The notes beneath the pieces are model-generated. The model made no database searches and was not told the DNA's origin. It worked only from the letters and a program-made list of their open reading frames with translations. 64,000 nucleotides of DNA, from positions 62,001 to 126,000 of the forward strand of contig JAPOWG010000116.1 in NCBI GenBank assembly GCA_026707745.1. The letters run 5' to 3'. The position numbers were made by a program, and so were the translations under genes. This stretch comes from Chloroflexota bacterium (GTDB lineage Bacteria > Chloroflexota > Anaerolineae > Aggregatilineales > Phototrophicaceae). This document shows, piece by piece, positions 34,071 to 42,961 of this stretch (position 1 is its first letter; each line of letters starts with the position of its first letter).

Positions 34071-35705
34071 CTAGCCAGTTATTCCGGCGAACAAGGTGGT
34101 GACAGTCGCATTGATCGTCGGCAGAATCCAGTTGGGATATACGCCCGTAAGCAACATCAAGAACATCAGCGGTATCATGCCCAGCAGCTCGGCCGGGGTT
34201 AATTCCAGATCATAGTCGCGCCAGCGCAGGTTGAAGGGACCGTGCAGAACCGCCCGAATGCCCTTGAGAATATAGCCGCCGGTGAAAAGCAAACCGATCA
34301 TGGCGATGGCCGTCAGTCCAGTGAAAACTGGCCAGGACCCGCGCACGATCAGGAATTCGCTGACGAATCCATTCAGACCGGGCAATCCCAGGCTGGCCAA
34401 GCTGGTGAATATCAGGATCGCGCCCATCACCGGCGCTTTCACCCAGAGTCCGCCGTAGTCGCCAAGGTCGCGCGTGTGCGTCTTGTGGTAAAGCGCGCCC
34501 GCCAGCAAAAACATGCCAGCCGAGCTCAAGCCGTGATTGAACATCTGCAGCACAGTACCGTTCGTGGCGAGAATGGCCGTCTGCACGTCGGCGCCCGGTT
34601 GCGCTCCGGTCCATATCTGGGCGTAAGTCTGCGCCATAACCGCGATGCCGATACCGACAAAACCCATGTGATTCACGGAACTGTAGGCCACCAGCCGCTT
34701 GATATCATTCTGCCCGAATGCCGCAAAAGCCCCCAATACGATGCCAACCACGGACAATATGGCGAACAGCGTCGCCACATTGACGCCGATCAACACAACC
34801 TCTGTCAGCCAGACACCGGGGAACAAGGGAATCACCAGCCGGATAAAACCATAGGCGCCCAGCTTCAGCATGATACCCGCCAGGAGCATTGAACCGGCGG
34901 TCGGCGCCTCGCCATGCGCATCGGGCAGCCAGGTATGGAAGGGCCAGATCGGCACTTTGATGCTGAAAGCGACGAAGAAGCCGGCGAATGCCAGCGCCTT
35001 TACCGTGCTGACGTCGATGCCCAGCAGCGCTTCGCCTTGCCGGAAAAGGGGCCAGGTTTCGACCAGTTCCGCCATGTTGTAGGTGCCGGCCGACCAGCCG
35101 ATGAGTTGCGTAGCCAGCAGCATGCCCAGCGTGCCGCCGAACGAGTAGATCATGAACTTGGTAGAGGCGTAGAAGCGGCCGCTGTACTTGATGCCCGCTT
35201 TGGGCAGGCTGCCCCATTGATTGATTAGGAAGTACATCGGGACCAGGGTCAGTTCATAAAAGAGGAAGAAGACCATCAGGTCCATGGCCGCGAAGACGCC
35301 CATGCTGCCGGTCTCGAAGAAAAGCAGCAGCGCCATGTGCATGTTGCTGCGGTCTTCGATATTCCAGCTTGCCAGGATCGCCAGCGGCGTCAGAATGCCG
35401 GTCAGTAAAATCATTATCACGCTGATGCCGTCAATGCCCAGCGTCCAGCGCGCGCCCAGCGCGCTAAACCATTCCGCATCTTGCGCCACGATATATTGAT
35501 CGTCGCCAATGGCGGGCGCCGCCGCTTGATAATCCAGAAAGACCGCGATTGAGAGAATCGCGAACAAAAGCGAGAAGATCAGCGCGGTCCAGCGACCGAC
35601 TGATTTGCTCGGTCCCAGCGGCGCCATCGCAGCGACGACGAAGGCGGCCAGCGCTGGACCGAAGATCAGCACGGAGAGCGCGTCAATCCCGAAAATCTGT
35701 ATCAT
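34071..35705 (-). CDS. nuoM: NADH-quinone oxidoreductase subunit M, first paralogue
   Basis: A 544-residue proton-pumping subunit with the full set of conserved charged residues. The helix-5 glutamate is in FYELTLVPMYFLINQWG, the helix-7 lysine in FSIKVPIWPFHTWLPDAHGE, and the helix-8 lysine in GIMLKLGAYGFI. Family length is about 500. GGAG lies 9 bases before the ATG. It sits between nuoL and the second nuoM with gaps of about 10 bp on each side, in one operon. Confidence 0.95.
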   Translation of the reverse strand: MIQIFGIDALSVLIFGPALAAFVVAAMAPLGPSKSVGRWTALIFSLLFAILSIAVFLDYQAAAPAIGDDQYIVAQDAEWFSALGARWTLGIDGISVIMILLTGILTPLAILASWNIEDRSNMHMALLLFFETGSMGVFAAMDLMVFFLFYELTLVPMYFLINQWGSLPKAGIKYSGRFYASTKFMIYSFGGTLGMLLATQLIGWSAGTYNMAELVETWPLFRQGEALLGIDVSTVKALAFAGFFVAFSIKVPIWPFHTWLPDAHGEAPTAGSMLLAGIMLKLGAYGFIRLVIPLFPGVWLTEVVLIGVNVATLFAILSVVGIVLGAFAAFGQNDIKRLVAYSSVNHMGFVGIGIAVMAQTYAQIWTGAQPGADVQTAILATNGTVLQMFNHGLSSAGMFLLAGALYHKTHTRDLGDYGGLWVKAPVMGAILIFTSLASLGLPGLNGFVSEFLIVRGSWPVFTGLTAIAMIGLLFTGGYILKGIRAVLHGPFNLRWRDYDLELTPAELLGMIPLMFLMLLTGVYPNWILPTINATVTTLFAGITG

Positions 35706-35717
35706 AGATGCGTCTCC

Positions 35718-38045
35718 CTATTGCAGTTCGACCGCGCCCGACGACAGTACCAGGACGATTCCGATCAAAACCGCCGCCACCAGCACCAGCAGCATATACT
35801 GCTGGACACGGCCGGTTTGCATGCGCCGCAACCAGCCGCCAAAGTTGAAAATCGCGATCGGGATGCCATCGCCAACGCCATCGATCAGCCACAGGTTCAA
35901 GACTTTGACCAGATCGCCCAACCAAGTGAAAATGCGCCCGATGACGTGCAAGAAACTGTCGATTATTCCCTTGTCCAGGAAAGCGATGACCTGTACGCCA
36001 AACCACTGCGAGGGCTTGACGAATGCCTTTTCATACAGGTCGTCGAGATAATAGCGGTTCTTCAAGATGGGATACATCGTGCCGAGTACCGATTCCATCG
36101 GGTCCTGCTGCCCCGCTTTGAGCGGATTTCGCCAGTACATTCTCCAGCCGAACCACAATCCCAGTAACGCGACCAGGAAAGACGTCGCGACAGGAACGAT
36201 GTTGAAAGGCGGCGCATGCGGATGATAGTCGGGCAAGCTGGCGTAAGCAGCGGTCGCTTCCGGCAGCGGCAGCGCCTCGATAATCAAATGATGGAAGGCG
36301 TTGTATTTGGGCGAGAAGATCGGCCCCAACACCGGGAAATCGCTCGGCACGCCGACGAAGCCGGCCGCAACTGCGAAAACAGCCAGGATCAGCAGAGGCA
36401 GCGTCATGGTAAAGCTGACGATCCCCTGCCCCAGGCTGGCGTGCTTCGCCGCTTCGCTACGCGCTTCGCCGCCGAAGGTCAGAGAGATCTGGCGCATGGT
36501 ATAGAAGGCGGTCATGAAAGCGGCGGCAGCCAGCAGCACAAAGACCAGCGCGTGCGCGCCGCTGCCGTATTGCTCAAGGACGAGCCAGGCATCCGCCAGA
36601 ATCTCGTCTTTGGACCAGAAACCGGCGGTGATTATGGGCAAGCCCGAAAGCGACAGACCGCCGATCAAGAAGGTCCAGAAGGTTACGGGCATGGTCTTGC
36701 GCAGGCCGCCCATATTAAACATGTCTTGCGGATCGAAATGATGATCGTGCCCGTGATCATCGTGATCATGCTCGCCATGCTCGTGCGCGTGGTGCTCGCC
36801 GTGCTCCATGCCATGGATGACAGAACCCGCCGCCATGAAAAGCAGCGCTTTGAAGAAGGCGTGCGTAATAAGATGAAAAGCCGCGGCGACATAGGCCCCA
36901 ATGCCCAGCGCGGCCATCATGAATCCGAGTTGCGAAATCGTCGAATAAGCCAGCACGGCTTTGACATCGCTCTGGGCCACCGCCATGGTCGCCGCCAGCA
37001 GCGCTGTGAAAGCGCCGACAACAGCCATAAAGGCCAGCGGCTCGGTCAAGATGCCGTGATGCGGATCGCCGCCGGCGGCAAAGAGTGGATAAAGGCGAAT
37101 CAGTGAAAAGATGCCGGCGGAAACCATGGCCGCGGCGTGAATCATGGCGCTGACCGGTGTGGGACCTTCCATGGCATCGGGCAGCCAGACGTGCAGCGGG
37201 AATTGCGCCGATTTGCCGACGGTGCCGATGATGAGGAAGATGCCGATGATGCTGGCCGCGCTGACGGTCCAACCGCCGAGTATGATCGGTGTGGTTGTCG
37301 CCAGCAGATCGAGCGTTTCGGGACTGTACATGATATCGCGGAAGCTCAAGGTGCCGGTGACGCTGTAAAGATAGGCAATGCCGAGCAGCATGACGACATC
37401 GGCGATGCGGGTCGTGGTAAAGGCTTTGATGGCGGCTTTGTAGGCGCTTTCTTTCTCGAACCAGAAGCCGATCAGCAGATACGAGCAGACGCCCATGATC
37501 TCCCAGCCGACAAAGAGCAGAAGGACGTTATCCGCCACGACCAGCGTCAGCATAGCGCCCGCAAAGAGCGAGATCAAAGCGAAGAAACGCGCTTGCCGCG
37601 GATCATGCGCCATGTAGCCGATGGAATAGATGAAGATCATTAATACGGCGATGGGCACCATAACCAGCATAATGACGGTAGCGGGATCGACGAGCACGCC
37701 CATAAAGAAGGACGTCTCGCCCGTATCCATCCAGGCGATGCTGCTGGCCAGGACTTCCTCGCCAATGTGGTGCAGTTGAGACGCGTCGGCAAGCACCCGC
37801 CAACTGATCAAGAGCGCGAAGATGACGCCGGCCATGCCGACGGCGACGCTGATGACGCGGCTGTACCTGTTGACCACCGGCACCCGCATCCCGTCATAGT
37901 CGGGATGATGACCGCCATATTCGTGCTGGTCCGTGGCCGCTACCAACTTGGAACGGTTGGTCAAAAGCGTGATAATCAGGAACGCCAACAACGGACCCGC
38001 CGGGATCAGCCAGGGGGTGAGATTCGCGTCGTTGAGGAAATCCAT
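35718..38045 (-). CDS. nuoL: NADH-quinone oxidoreductase subunit L
   Basis: The distal proton-pumping subunit of complex I, 775 residues including the C-terminal lateral helix and anchor. The helix-5 glutamate is in GWEIMGVCSYLLIGFW and the helix-7 lysine in VGKSAQFPLHVWLPDAMEGP. Near residues 418-440 there is a His/Asp/Glu-rich loop (HGEHHAHEHGEHDHDDHGHD) where related proteins often have a short histidine stretch; this one is long. AGGA lies 5 bases upstream of the ATG. It follows nuoK by 8 bp. Confidence 0.96.
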   Translation of the reverse strand: MDFLNDANLTPWLIPAGPLLAFLIITLLTNRSKLVAATDQHEYGGHHPDYDGMRVPVVNRYSRVISVAVGMAGVIFALLISWRVLADASQLHHIGEEVLASSIAWMDTGETSFFMGVLVDPATVIMLVMVPIAVLMIFIYSIGYMAHDPRQARFFALISLFAGAMLTLVVADNVLLLFVGWEIMGVCSYLLIGFWFEKESAYKAAIKAFTTTRIADVVMLLGIAYLYSVTGTLSFRDIMYSPETLDLLATTTPIILGGWTVSAASIIGIFLIIGTVGKSAQFPLHVWLPDAMEGPTPVSAMIHAAAMVSAGIFSLIRLYPLFAAGGDPHHGILTEPLAFMAVVGAFTALLAATMAVAQSDVKAVLAYSTISQLGFMMAALGIGAYVAAAFHLITHAFFKALLFMAAGSVIHGMEHGEHHAHEHGEHDHDDHGHDHHFDPQDMFNMGGLRKTMPVTFWTFLIGGLSLSGLPIITAGFWSKDEILADAWLVLEQYGSGAHALVFVLLAAAAFMTAFYTMRQISLTFGGEARSEAAKHASLGQGIVSFTMTLPLLILAVFAVAAGFVGVPSDFPVLGPIFSPKYNAFHHLIIEALPLPEATAAYASLPDYHPHAPPFNIVPVATSFLVALLGLWFGWRMYWRNPLKAGQQDPMESVLGTMYPILKNRYYLDDLYEKAFVKPSQWFGVQVIAFLDKGIIDSFLHVIGRIFTWLGDLVKVLNLWLIDGVGDGIPIAIFNFGGWLRRMQTGRVQQYMLLVLVAAVLIGIVLVLSSGAVELQ

Positions 38046-38053
38046 CGCGGTCC

Positions 38054-38371
38054 TTATCCTTTCAGCGTGTCAGCTTCTTCCGGTATGACCGACCGCCGAT
38101 TGCGATAAACGGTGATTATGATCCCCAGGCCCACAGCGGCTTCCGCCGCCGCGATGATGAGAACAAAAGCGGTGAAAGCGTAACCGTTGAGCAGCAGAGT
38201 CGTGCCCGTTTCGCTATAGCGCCAGAACGCGACCAAATTGATATTGACGGCGTTTAGCATCAGTTCGACGCCCATCAGGATCGCCACAGCGTTACGCCGC
38301 GACAGGACGCCAAAGACGCCGATGCAAAAGAGCGCCGCGGCAACCGCCAGATACATCCAAAGAGGTACCAT
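38054..38371 (-). CDS. nuoK: NADH-quinone oxidoreductase subunit K
   Basis: A 105-residue, three-helix membrane subunit linking the quinone module to the pump modules. The two conserved glutamates are visible in ILMGVELMLNAVNINLV and IIAAAEAAVGLGI. Length and helix pattern are standard. It follows nuoJ by 13 bp and precedes nuoL by 8 bp. Confidence 0.96.
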   Translation of the reverse strand: MVPLWMYLAVAAALFCIGVFGVLSRRNAVAILMGVELMLNAVNINLVAFWRYSETGTTLLLNGYAFTAFVLIIAAAEAAVGLGIIITVYRNRRSVIPEEADTLKG

Positions 38372-38384
38372 GCGTCCCTACCCC

Positions 38385-38897
38385 CTAGCTTTCTTCATCG
38401 CGAGCGATGAAGATCGCGCCGATCATAGCTGCCGTCAACAATACCGATGCCAGCAAGAATGGCACCACATAGCCATTGCCTTCGACCAGCGCGACGCCGA
38501 GATCGCGCGTCGTCATCACAACTGTCGGCGCCATCTCCGATGGATAGTCGCCGAAGATCGGGACGGTGATGCCGAAGAGCAGCACCAGGAATAGCGCCAG
38601 CGAAGCGACAAAGCTCGGTATCGTCCGGATGTATCGTTCCTTGATACGGGTGACGCTGCGCGTCAACATGACAGCGAAAGTGATCAGAATTGCGATAGCG
38701 CCTATGTAGACAAGCACCTGCACCGCCGCCAAAAAGGGCGCGCTGAGCAAAACGAAATAACCGGCGACGCCAAACAAACTGACCATCAGCCAGATCGTGC
38801 CTTGGAACAGGTTGCGGGTCGTCACCACGCCGATGCCGCCGCCCAATGTCAAGATTGTGAAAACGAAAAAGCCGATGGTGACCGCATTCAATTCCAT
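38385..38897 (-). CDS. nuoJ: NADH-quinone oxidoreductase subunit J
   Basis: A 170-residue, five-helix membrane subunit. GTIWLMVSLFGVAGYFVLLS and FLAAVQVLVYIGAIAILITF are the characteristic third-helix block containing the conserved Tyr-Ile-Gly-Ala pi-bulge region. The ATG at 38897 is preferred over an open upstream extension that overlaps nuoH; GGGGGA lies 8 bases before it. nuoH ends 14 bp upstream. nuoI, which usually separates nuoH and nuoJ, is absent. Confidence 0.95.
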   Translation of the reverse strand: MELNAVTIGFFVFTILTLGGGIGVVTTRNLFQGTIWLMVSLFGVAGYFVLLSAPFLAAVQVLVYIGAIAILITFAVMLTRSVTRIKERYIRTIPSFVASLALFLVLLFGITVPIFGDYPSEMAPTVVMTTRDLGVALVEGNGYVVPFLLASVLLTAAMIGAIFIARDEES

Positions 38898-38911
38898 CTT
38901 CTGCGTCCCCC

Positions 38912-40144
38912 CTAGTCCCCGGCTCCGCTCGCCGCCTGCGCCAGCGCTCCCTGGTTGGCCCCCGACTCGCGGCGGGCTTCCTGCCCGCGCTTGCGCAAAA
39001 TGCCCAACAAGTAAGCGACCATCACCAGATTGATCAACAGCATGACAATCGTCGTGGGCAAGACATCCACAAAGCTTGCCGACAGCATATCGCGAGGCGC
39101 AATGCCCAACTCTTGCATGATCTTTAGCGCTGCTGAAAGCAAAATCAAGTTGGCAATGGACAGCGGCACCAGGAACTTCCAGTTGAATGCCATGATTTGG
39201 TCGATCCGCAGACGCGGCACCGTATTGCGCAGCCAGAGCGTGGTCAAATAGATGATCGTGCCCTTGAGACCCAGCCAGGCGAAGGCGATCAGCGGCGATT
39301 CGTAATAGAGCGGTCCCATCCAACCGCCGAAGAAGAGCAGCGCCATCAAAATGCCGTTGGTGAAGACGTGCAAGAATTCGGCCGCGAAGAACATGCCGAA
39401 TTTCATGCCCGAGTATTCAATATTGAAGCCCGCCACCAATTCCGATTCGGCTTCGATAAGGTCGAAGGGCGCGCGACCGGTTTCAGCTTGTGATGAAATG
39501 TAAAAGATGGCAAAAGCCAGCGGCGAAAGCACAACGAACCACATGCCACTTTGCGCGTTGACGATATCGAGCATACTCATGCTGCCAGCCAGCATCACCG
39601 GCACCAGCAGCGCGAAAACGAGCGGCACTTCATAGCTCACCAGCAGCGCGACCACGCGAAAGGCGCCCAGCAAGGCGTATTTGTTGTTGCTTGCCCAGCC
39701 CGCGGTCATGATCGCAAGCGTGCCCAAAGACGCCACCGCTACGAAATACAAGGCGCCGATCTCCAAATCGACGCCGAAATGGAAGGGCGTGAAAGGCACC
39801 ACTACCCAAATAAGCACGACGGATGCGAATGAAACCAGGGGCGCGGCATTATAGAGCGCGCGATCGGCGGAGGTCGGCGTGATATCTTCCTTGCCGAGCA
39901 GCTTGAGCAAGTCGGCGAAGGTCTGCATCAGTCCGATGGGACCCACGCGGTTGGGCCCGATGCGGTCTTGGATCCTGGCGGCGACCTTACGCTCCACCCA
40001 GATCAAGATGATGACTGTCAGCAGCGGCACGCCGCTGACCAGCAAGACGCCAACCAGCAGCGACATGAACTGCGCCAAACCGGCGTCGGCCCCCGACTCC
40101 ACCATCAATTTACACAGACCGGTACAAAGTTCGTCCATAGTCAT
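38912..40144 (-). CDS. nuoH: NADH-quinone oxidoreductase subunit H
   Basis: The quinone-site membrane subunit, about 410 residues compared with roughly 325 in E. coli. The extra length is at both ends, including a polar C-terminal tail after GILRKRGQEARR. Core motifs are intact: WVERKVAARIQDRIGPNRVG, ADLLKLLGKED, and RAPFDLIEAESELVAGFNIEYS. The start could be ATG 40144 or 40138; GGAG precedes the latter by 6 bases. It follows nuoA directly, without nuoB, C or D. Confidence 0.95.
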   Translation of the reverse strand: MTMDELCTGLCKLMVESGADAGLAQFMSLLVGVLLVSGVPLLTVIILIWVERKVAARIQDRIGPNRVGPIGLMQTFADLLKLLGKEDITPTSADRALYNAAPLVSFASVVLIWVVVPFTPFHFGVDLEIGALYFVAVASLGTLAIMTAGWASNNKYALLGAFRVVALLVSYEVPLVFALLVPVMLAGSMSMLDIVNAQSGMWFVVLSPLAFAIFYISSQAETGRAPFDLIEAESELVAGFNIEYSGMKFGMFFAAEFLHVFTNGILMALLFFGGWMGPLYYESPLIAFAWLGLKGTIIYLTTLWLRNTVPRLRIDQIMAFNWKFLVPLSIANLILLSAALKIMQELGIAPRDMLSASFVDVLPTTIVMLLINLVMVAYLLGILRKRGQEARRESGANQGALAQAASGAGD

Positions 40145-40167
40145 CTCCGGCAAGCCTCCGCCCGAGC

Positions 40168-40530
40168 TTACTTCCAGTCCAGGGCGTTCTTCTTCCAGGC
40201 GTAGAAGAGCGCGTCAGTCAGCAAAAAGATGAACAGGAAGCCCGCCACGAATCCGAACAGGTTCAACTCGTTATAGGCGACAGCCCACGGGAACAAGAAA
40301 ACCATTTCCACATCGAATATCAGGAAAATCAAACCGTAGATATAATATTGAACGCGAAATTGCACCCAGGTATCGCCGATGGTTTCCACACCGCACTCAT
40401 AGGTGGAACTCTTCAGCACGTTGGGCTTGCGCGGACGGAAAAGCCAGGCGATCACGATCGGCAAAGCCGGGAATACCGGCGCCATCAACGCGAACAAACC
40501 GACAAAAGCCCATTCGTTCAGTACATTCAT
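40168..40530 (-). CDS. nuoA: NADH-quinone oxidoreductase subunit A
   Basis: A 120-residue, three-helix subunit that holds the loop near the quinone channel. The signature STYECGVETIGDTWVQFRVQ with its conserved cysteine is followed by YYIYGLIFLIFDVEMVFLFP. ATG at 40530 is used because the upstream open frame has no NuoA similarity. GAGG is 11 bases upstream. It is the first nuo gene, with a promoter at 40625-40653. Confidence 0.96.
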   Translation of the reverse strand: MNVLNEWAFVGLFALMAPVFPALPIVIAWLFRPRKPNVLKSSTYECGVETIGDTWVQFRVQYYIYGLIFLIFDVEMVFLFPWAVAYNELNLFGFVAGFLFIFLLTDALFYAWKKNALDWK

Positions 40531-40624
40531 CGGAGCAATACCCTCAAGCTGCTTACGACTGATGCCGCGACGCTGACCAACGGCATTTCGGCATCCGATT
40601 GCGCCATTTATCACAAACTCCGCT

Positions 40625-40653
40625 AGTATATCATCACCATTACCCAAGTGCAA
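40625..40653 (-). promoter_or_regulatory. Promoter of the nuo operon
   Basis: On the minus strand TTGCAC (complement of 40648-40653) and TATACT (complement of 40625-40630) are separated by 17 bp. The start near 40618 gives a leader of about 90 nt to nuoA. The 11-mer TTTGTGATAAA begins about at +1. Confidence 0.65.
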
Positions 40654-40771
40654 CGGACTGTTGCTGACCAAACTGGGAGATTTTTTCATGACCTGGTTCG
40701 AATCCCGATACCATTTCTTGAGTCCTTCGAGCGCGGAGGCGGTGTCTGCCGGTCTATCCCTAAAATCGACT

Positions 40772-40798
40772 TTGCAAGCGGCAAACTCGGTCTATGAT
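40772..40798 (+). promoter_or_regulatory. Weak candidate promoter for the femAB genes
   Basis: TTGCAA (40772-40777) and TATGAT (40793-40798) are separated by 15 bp, slightly short. It is correctly placed 30 bp before the first femAB start codon. Confidence 0.35.
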
Positions 40799-40827
40799 TT
40801 GCACATGAGCTAACTCAAAATAACGCT

Positions 40828-41856
40828 ATGAGCGAAGACCATGGCGCGCTTGCCGTCCTGCGCCCCAATCCCGAGGATTGGGATCATTTTGTGCGGGGCC
40901 AGGCGCGGGCGCATCTCTTGCAGTTGGCAGCCTGGGGCGCGCTTAAATCACAGTTCGGCTGGGACGCGCAAATCGTCGCGCTATCGGACGGCAGCGGGAT
41001 CGTGGCGGGTGCGTCGGTCTTGCTGAAGAACTTGCCCCTCGGCCTGGGCAGAATGGCGTACCTGCCGCGCGGACCCTACGCGACGGAGGCGGGGCACTAT
41101 CCGCTGCTCTGGGAGGCGATCCAATCGGAGACTGGCGCGGCCTTCCTTAAAGTAGAAGCCGGACATTTTCAAGATCAGCCCGCGCCGAATTTTTCGGCCA
41201 TGGGCTTCGTACCCAGCCCGCAGTCAATCCAACCTAACAATACAATTCAGATTGACATTGGGGATGATGACGAAATCATGCTGAAACGCATGAACCAAGG
41301 GACGCGACGCAAGATTCGCAAGAGCCTGAAAGCCGGCGTAAACTACATTCGAGGTTCGCGGGAGGATCTTGAAGACTTCAACCGTTTGATGCAACAAACG
41401 GGCGAACGCAATGACTTCGGTGTACATAGCCTTGAATACTATGAGCGCGTCTTTGACCTGTTCATCCCCGAGCATGGCGCGCTGTTGCTTGCGAAGCGCG
41501 ACAACAAATCGCTCGGCGCGATCATGATCTTCGCCCTTGGGTCTACCGCTTGGTATTTCTACGGCGCCTCGTCTCGCGAGCATAGCAACCTTTACGCCAG
41601 CTATGGCTTGCAATGGGGGGCGATTCAGTGGGCGAAAGCGCGCGGCTGCCTCTGCTACGATATGTGGGGCATACCCGACCACGACCATGAAACTCTGGAA
41701 ACCCAGTTTCAGGGGCGTTCGGACGGTTTGTGGGGCGTGTATGGCTTCAAGCGCGGCTGGGGAGGACGAATCTGCCGGGCGGCAGGCGCCTGGGATTTGC
41801 CTTTCAATCCGCTTGTCTACGGCGCCTACCGAACGGCGCTCAAGTTCAGCGGCTAG
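40828..41856 (+). CDS. FemAB-family aminoacyltransferase, first tandem copy
   Basis: A 342-residue GNAT-fold protein of the FemABX/peptidoglycan bridge type. Such enzymes transfer amino acids from aminoacyl-tRNA to peptidoglycan precursors. It has HLLQLAAWGALKSQFGW near the N-terminus, GLGRMAYLPRGPY, the basic TRRKIRKSLKAGV, and the C-terminal GSTAWYFYGASSREH with the final YGLQWGAIQWAKARG and DMWGIP. Two GNAT-like lobes fit the length. The next copy is in the same reading frame after a single TAG at 41854-41856. Which amino acid and substrate are used cannot be read. Confidence 0.85.
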   Translation: MSEDHGALAVLRPNPEDWDHFVRGQARAHLLQLAAWGALKSQFGWDAQIVALSDGSGIVAGASVLLKNLPLGLGRMAYLPRGPYATEAGHYPLLWEAIQSETGAAFLKVEAGHFQDQPAPNFSAMGFVPSPQSIQPNNTIQIDIGDDDEIMLKRMNQGTRRKIRKSLKAGVNYIRGSREDLEDFNRLMQQTGERNDFGVHSLEYYERVFDLFIPEHGALLLAKRDNKSLGAIMIFALGSTAWYFYGASSREHSNLYASYGLQWGAIQWAKARGCLCYDMWGIPDHDHETLETQFQGRSDGLWGVYGFKRGWGGRICRAAGAWDLPFNPLVYGAYRTALKFSG

Positions 41857-41883
41857 CGAGTCGCAATTGCCGGAAAGGAATCC

Positions 41884-42951
41884 ATTATCCTCACCGTTTC
41901 CGAGATCGCCGATCGCGACCAATGGAACAGTCGCTTGCGTCAGTTGCCGGCGGCGCATATCTTGCAGACTTGGGATTGGGGCGAGTTCAAACGGGAGACG
42001 ACTGGCTGGCAACCGACTCGCTTGGCATTCGAGCGCGACGGGATTCCGCTTGCTCTGGCCAGTGTGGGCATGCGGGGACTGGGGCCTTTTAGGGTCCTTT
42101 ATGTCAGCAAGGGACCGGTGCTGGATTACAGCGACGAGCCTATCTTCCAAGCCGTGCTTGATGCGCTGGAGTCGCGCGCGAGGGACATGGGAGCCGTCTG
42201 GTTGAAGATCGACCCGGACATCGTTTTGGCGACCGGCGTTCCCGGGGGCGCAGACGACAAGACCAACGCCTTTGGTCACCGGATCATTGAGCAACTGAAA
42301 GACCGTGGCTGGCGCTTTTCGGATGCGCAAGTGCAATTCCGCAATACCATCAAATTCGACCTCAGCCGGACCGAGGACGAACTCTTGATGGCGATGAGCG
42401 GCAATACGCGGCGCAAGATCCGCGTGGCCGAAAAGAAGGGCGTGACCGTTCGCGCCGCAGGTGATGATGATCTCTCGATTTTGTACCAGCTATACCGAAT
42501 CACGGCCGCGCGCGACGGTTTCCTGATCCGCCGCTATGACTACTACAAGCGCGCCTGGCAAGCTTTTATGCACGACCGTTTGGCGCATGCGCTGATCGCC
42601 GAATACAAAGGAGAGCCGATCGCCCACGTCATACTCTTCCACTTCGGCAGGACCTGCTGGTATTTCTACGGCGCTTCCGGCGACCGGGAGCGACAGCGAA
42701 TGCCGAACTATCTGTTACAATGGGAAGCGATAAAATGGGCCAAGGCCCAAGGCTATGCCAACTATGATATGTGGGGCGCCCCCGATGTCTTCGACGAAAG
42801 CGACAGCCTGTGGGGGGTCTATCAATTCAAGCGTGGTTTCCGTGGACAGGTGCTGCGGCATATCGGCGCCTGGGATTACGCGCCGCGGCCCTGGCTATAT
42901 GACGCCTATGTCAAGTTGGCGCCCCGTCTATTGGGTCTCTTGAGGAAATAA
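41884..42951 (+). CDS. FemAB-family aminoacyltransferase, second tandem copy
   Basis: A protein of about 355 residues homologous to the first copy: HILQTWDWGEFKRETTGW, GPFRVLYVSKGPV, GNTRRKIRVAEKKGV, RTCWYFYGASGDRE, YLLQWEAIKWAKAQG, DMWGAPD. Similarity at the N-terminus begins at least at ILTVSEIADRDQWNS, upstream of the first possible standard start (TTG 41935). ATT 41884 or ATC 41887 follow AAAGGA (41875-41880) at usable spacing. The start is therefore non-standard, or the copy is reached by read-through or reinitiation from the first. Likely a peptidoglycan branch enzyme. Confidence 0.78.
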   Translation: MILTVSEIADRDQWNSRLRQLPAAHILQTWDWGEFKRETTGWQPTRLAFERDGIPLALASVGMRGLGPFRVLYVSKGPVLDYSDEPIFQAVLDALESRARDMGAVWLKIDPDIVLATGVPGGADDKTNAFGHRIIEQLKDRGWRFSDAQVQFRNTIKFDLSRTEDELLMAMSGNTRRKIRVAEKKGVTVRAAGDDDLSILYQLYRITAARDGFLIRRYDYYKRAWQAFMHDRLAHALIAEYKGEPIAHVILFHFGRTCWYFYGASGDRERQRMPNYLLQWEAIKWAKAQGYANYDMWGAPDVFDESDSLWGVYQFKRGFRGQVLRHIGAWDYAPRPWLYDAYVKLAPRLLGLLRK

Positions 42952-42961
42952 GAGAGCGGAC

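Larger units (their letters stand above)
40531..40827. other. 297-bp divergent promoter region between nuoA and femAB
   Basis: It holds the nuo promoter (40625-40653, minus) with the TTTGTGATAAA motif just downstream of the predicted start. A weaker plus-strand promoter candidate lies at 40772-40798. A tRNA T-arm-like string at 40695-40706 does not fold into a tRNA. Confidence 0.6.

Noticed and set aside
32486..34102. A 538-codon plus-strand open frame antisense to the second nuoM
   Set aside because: It is the mirror of a conserved GC-rich membrane gene. Its translation is His/Gln/Glu-rich without domain features. Several other long antisense frames (for example over dnaK and pnp) are rejected for the same reason.
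40695..40712. GGTTCGAATCCCGATACCA-like string resembling a tRNA T-arm and CCA end
   Set aside because: The T-stem pairs poorly, there is no acceptor partner, and no D or anticodon arm can be drawn upstream. It is not a tRNA, and no integrase supports an attachment site.
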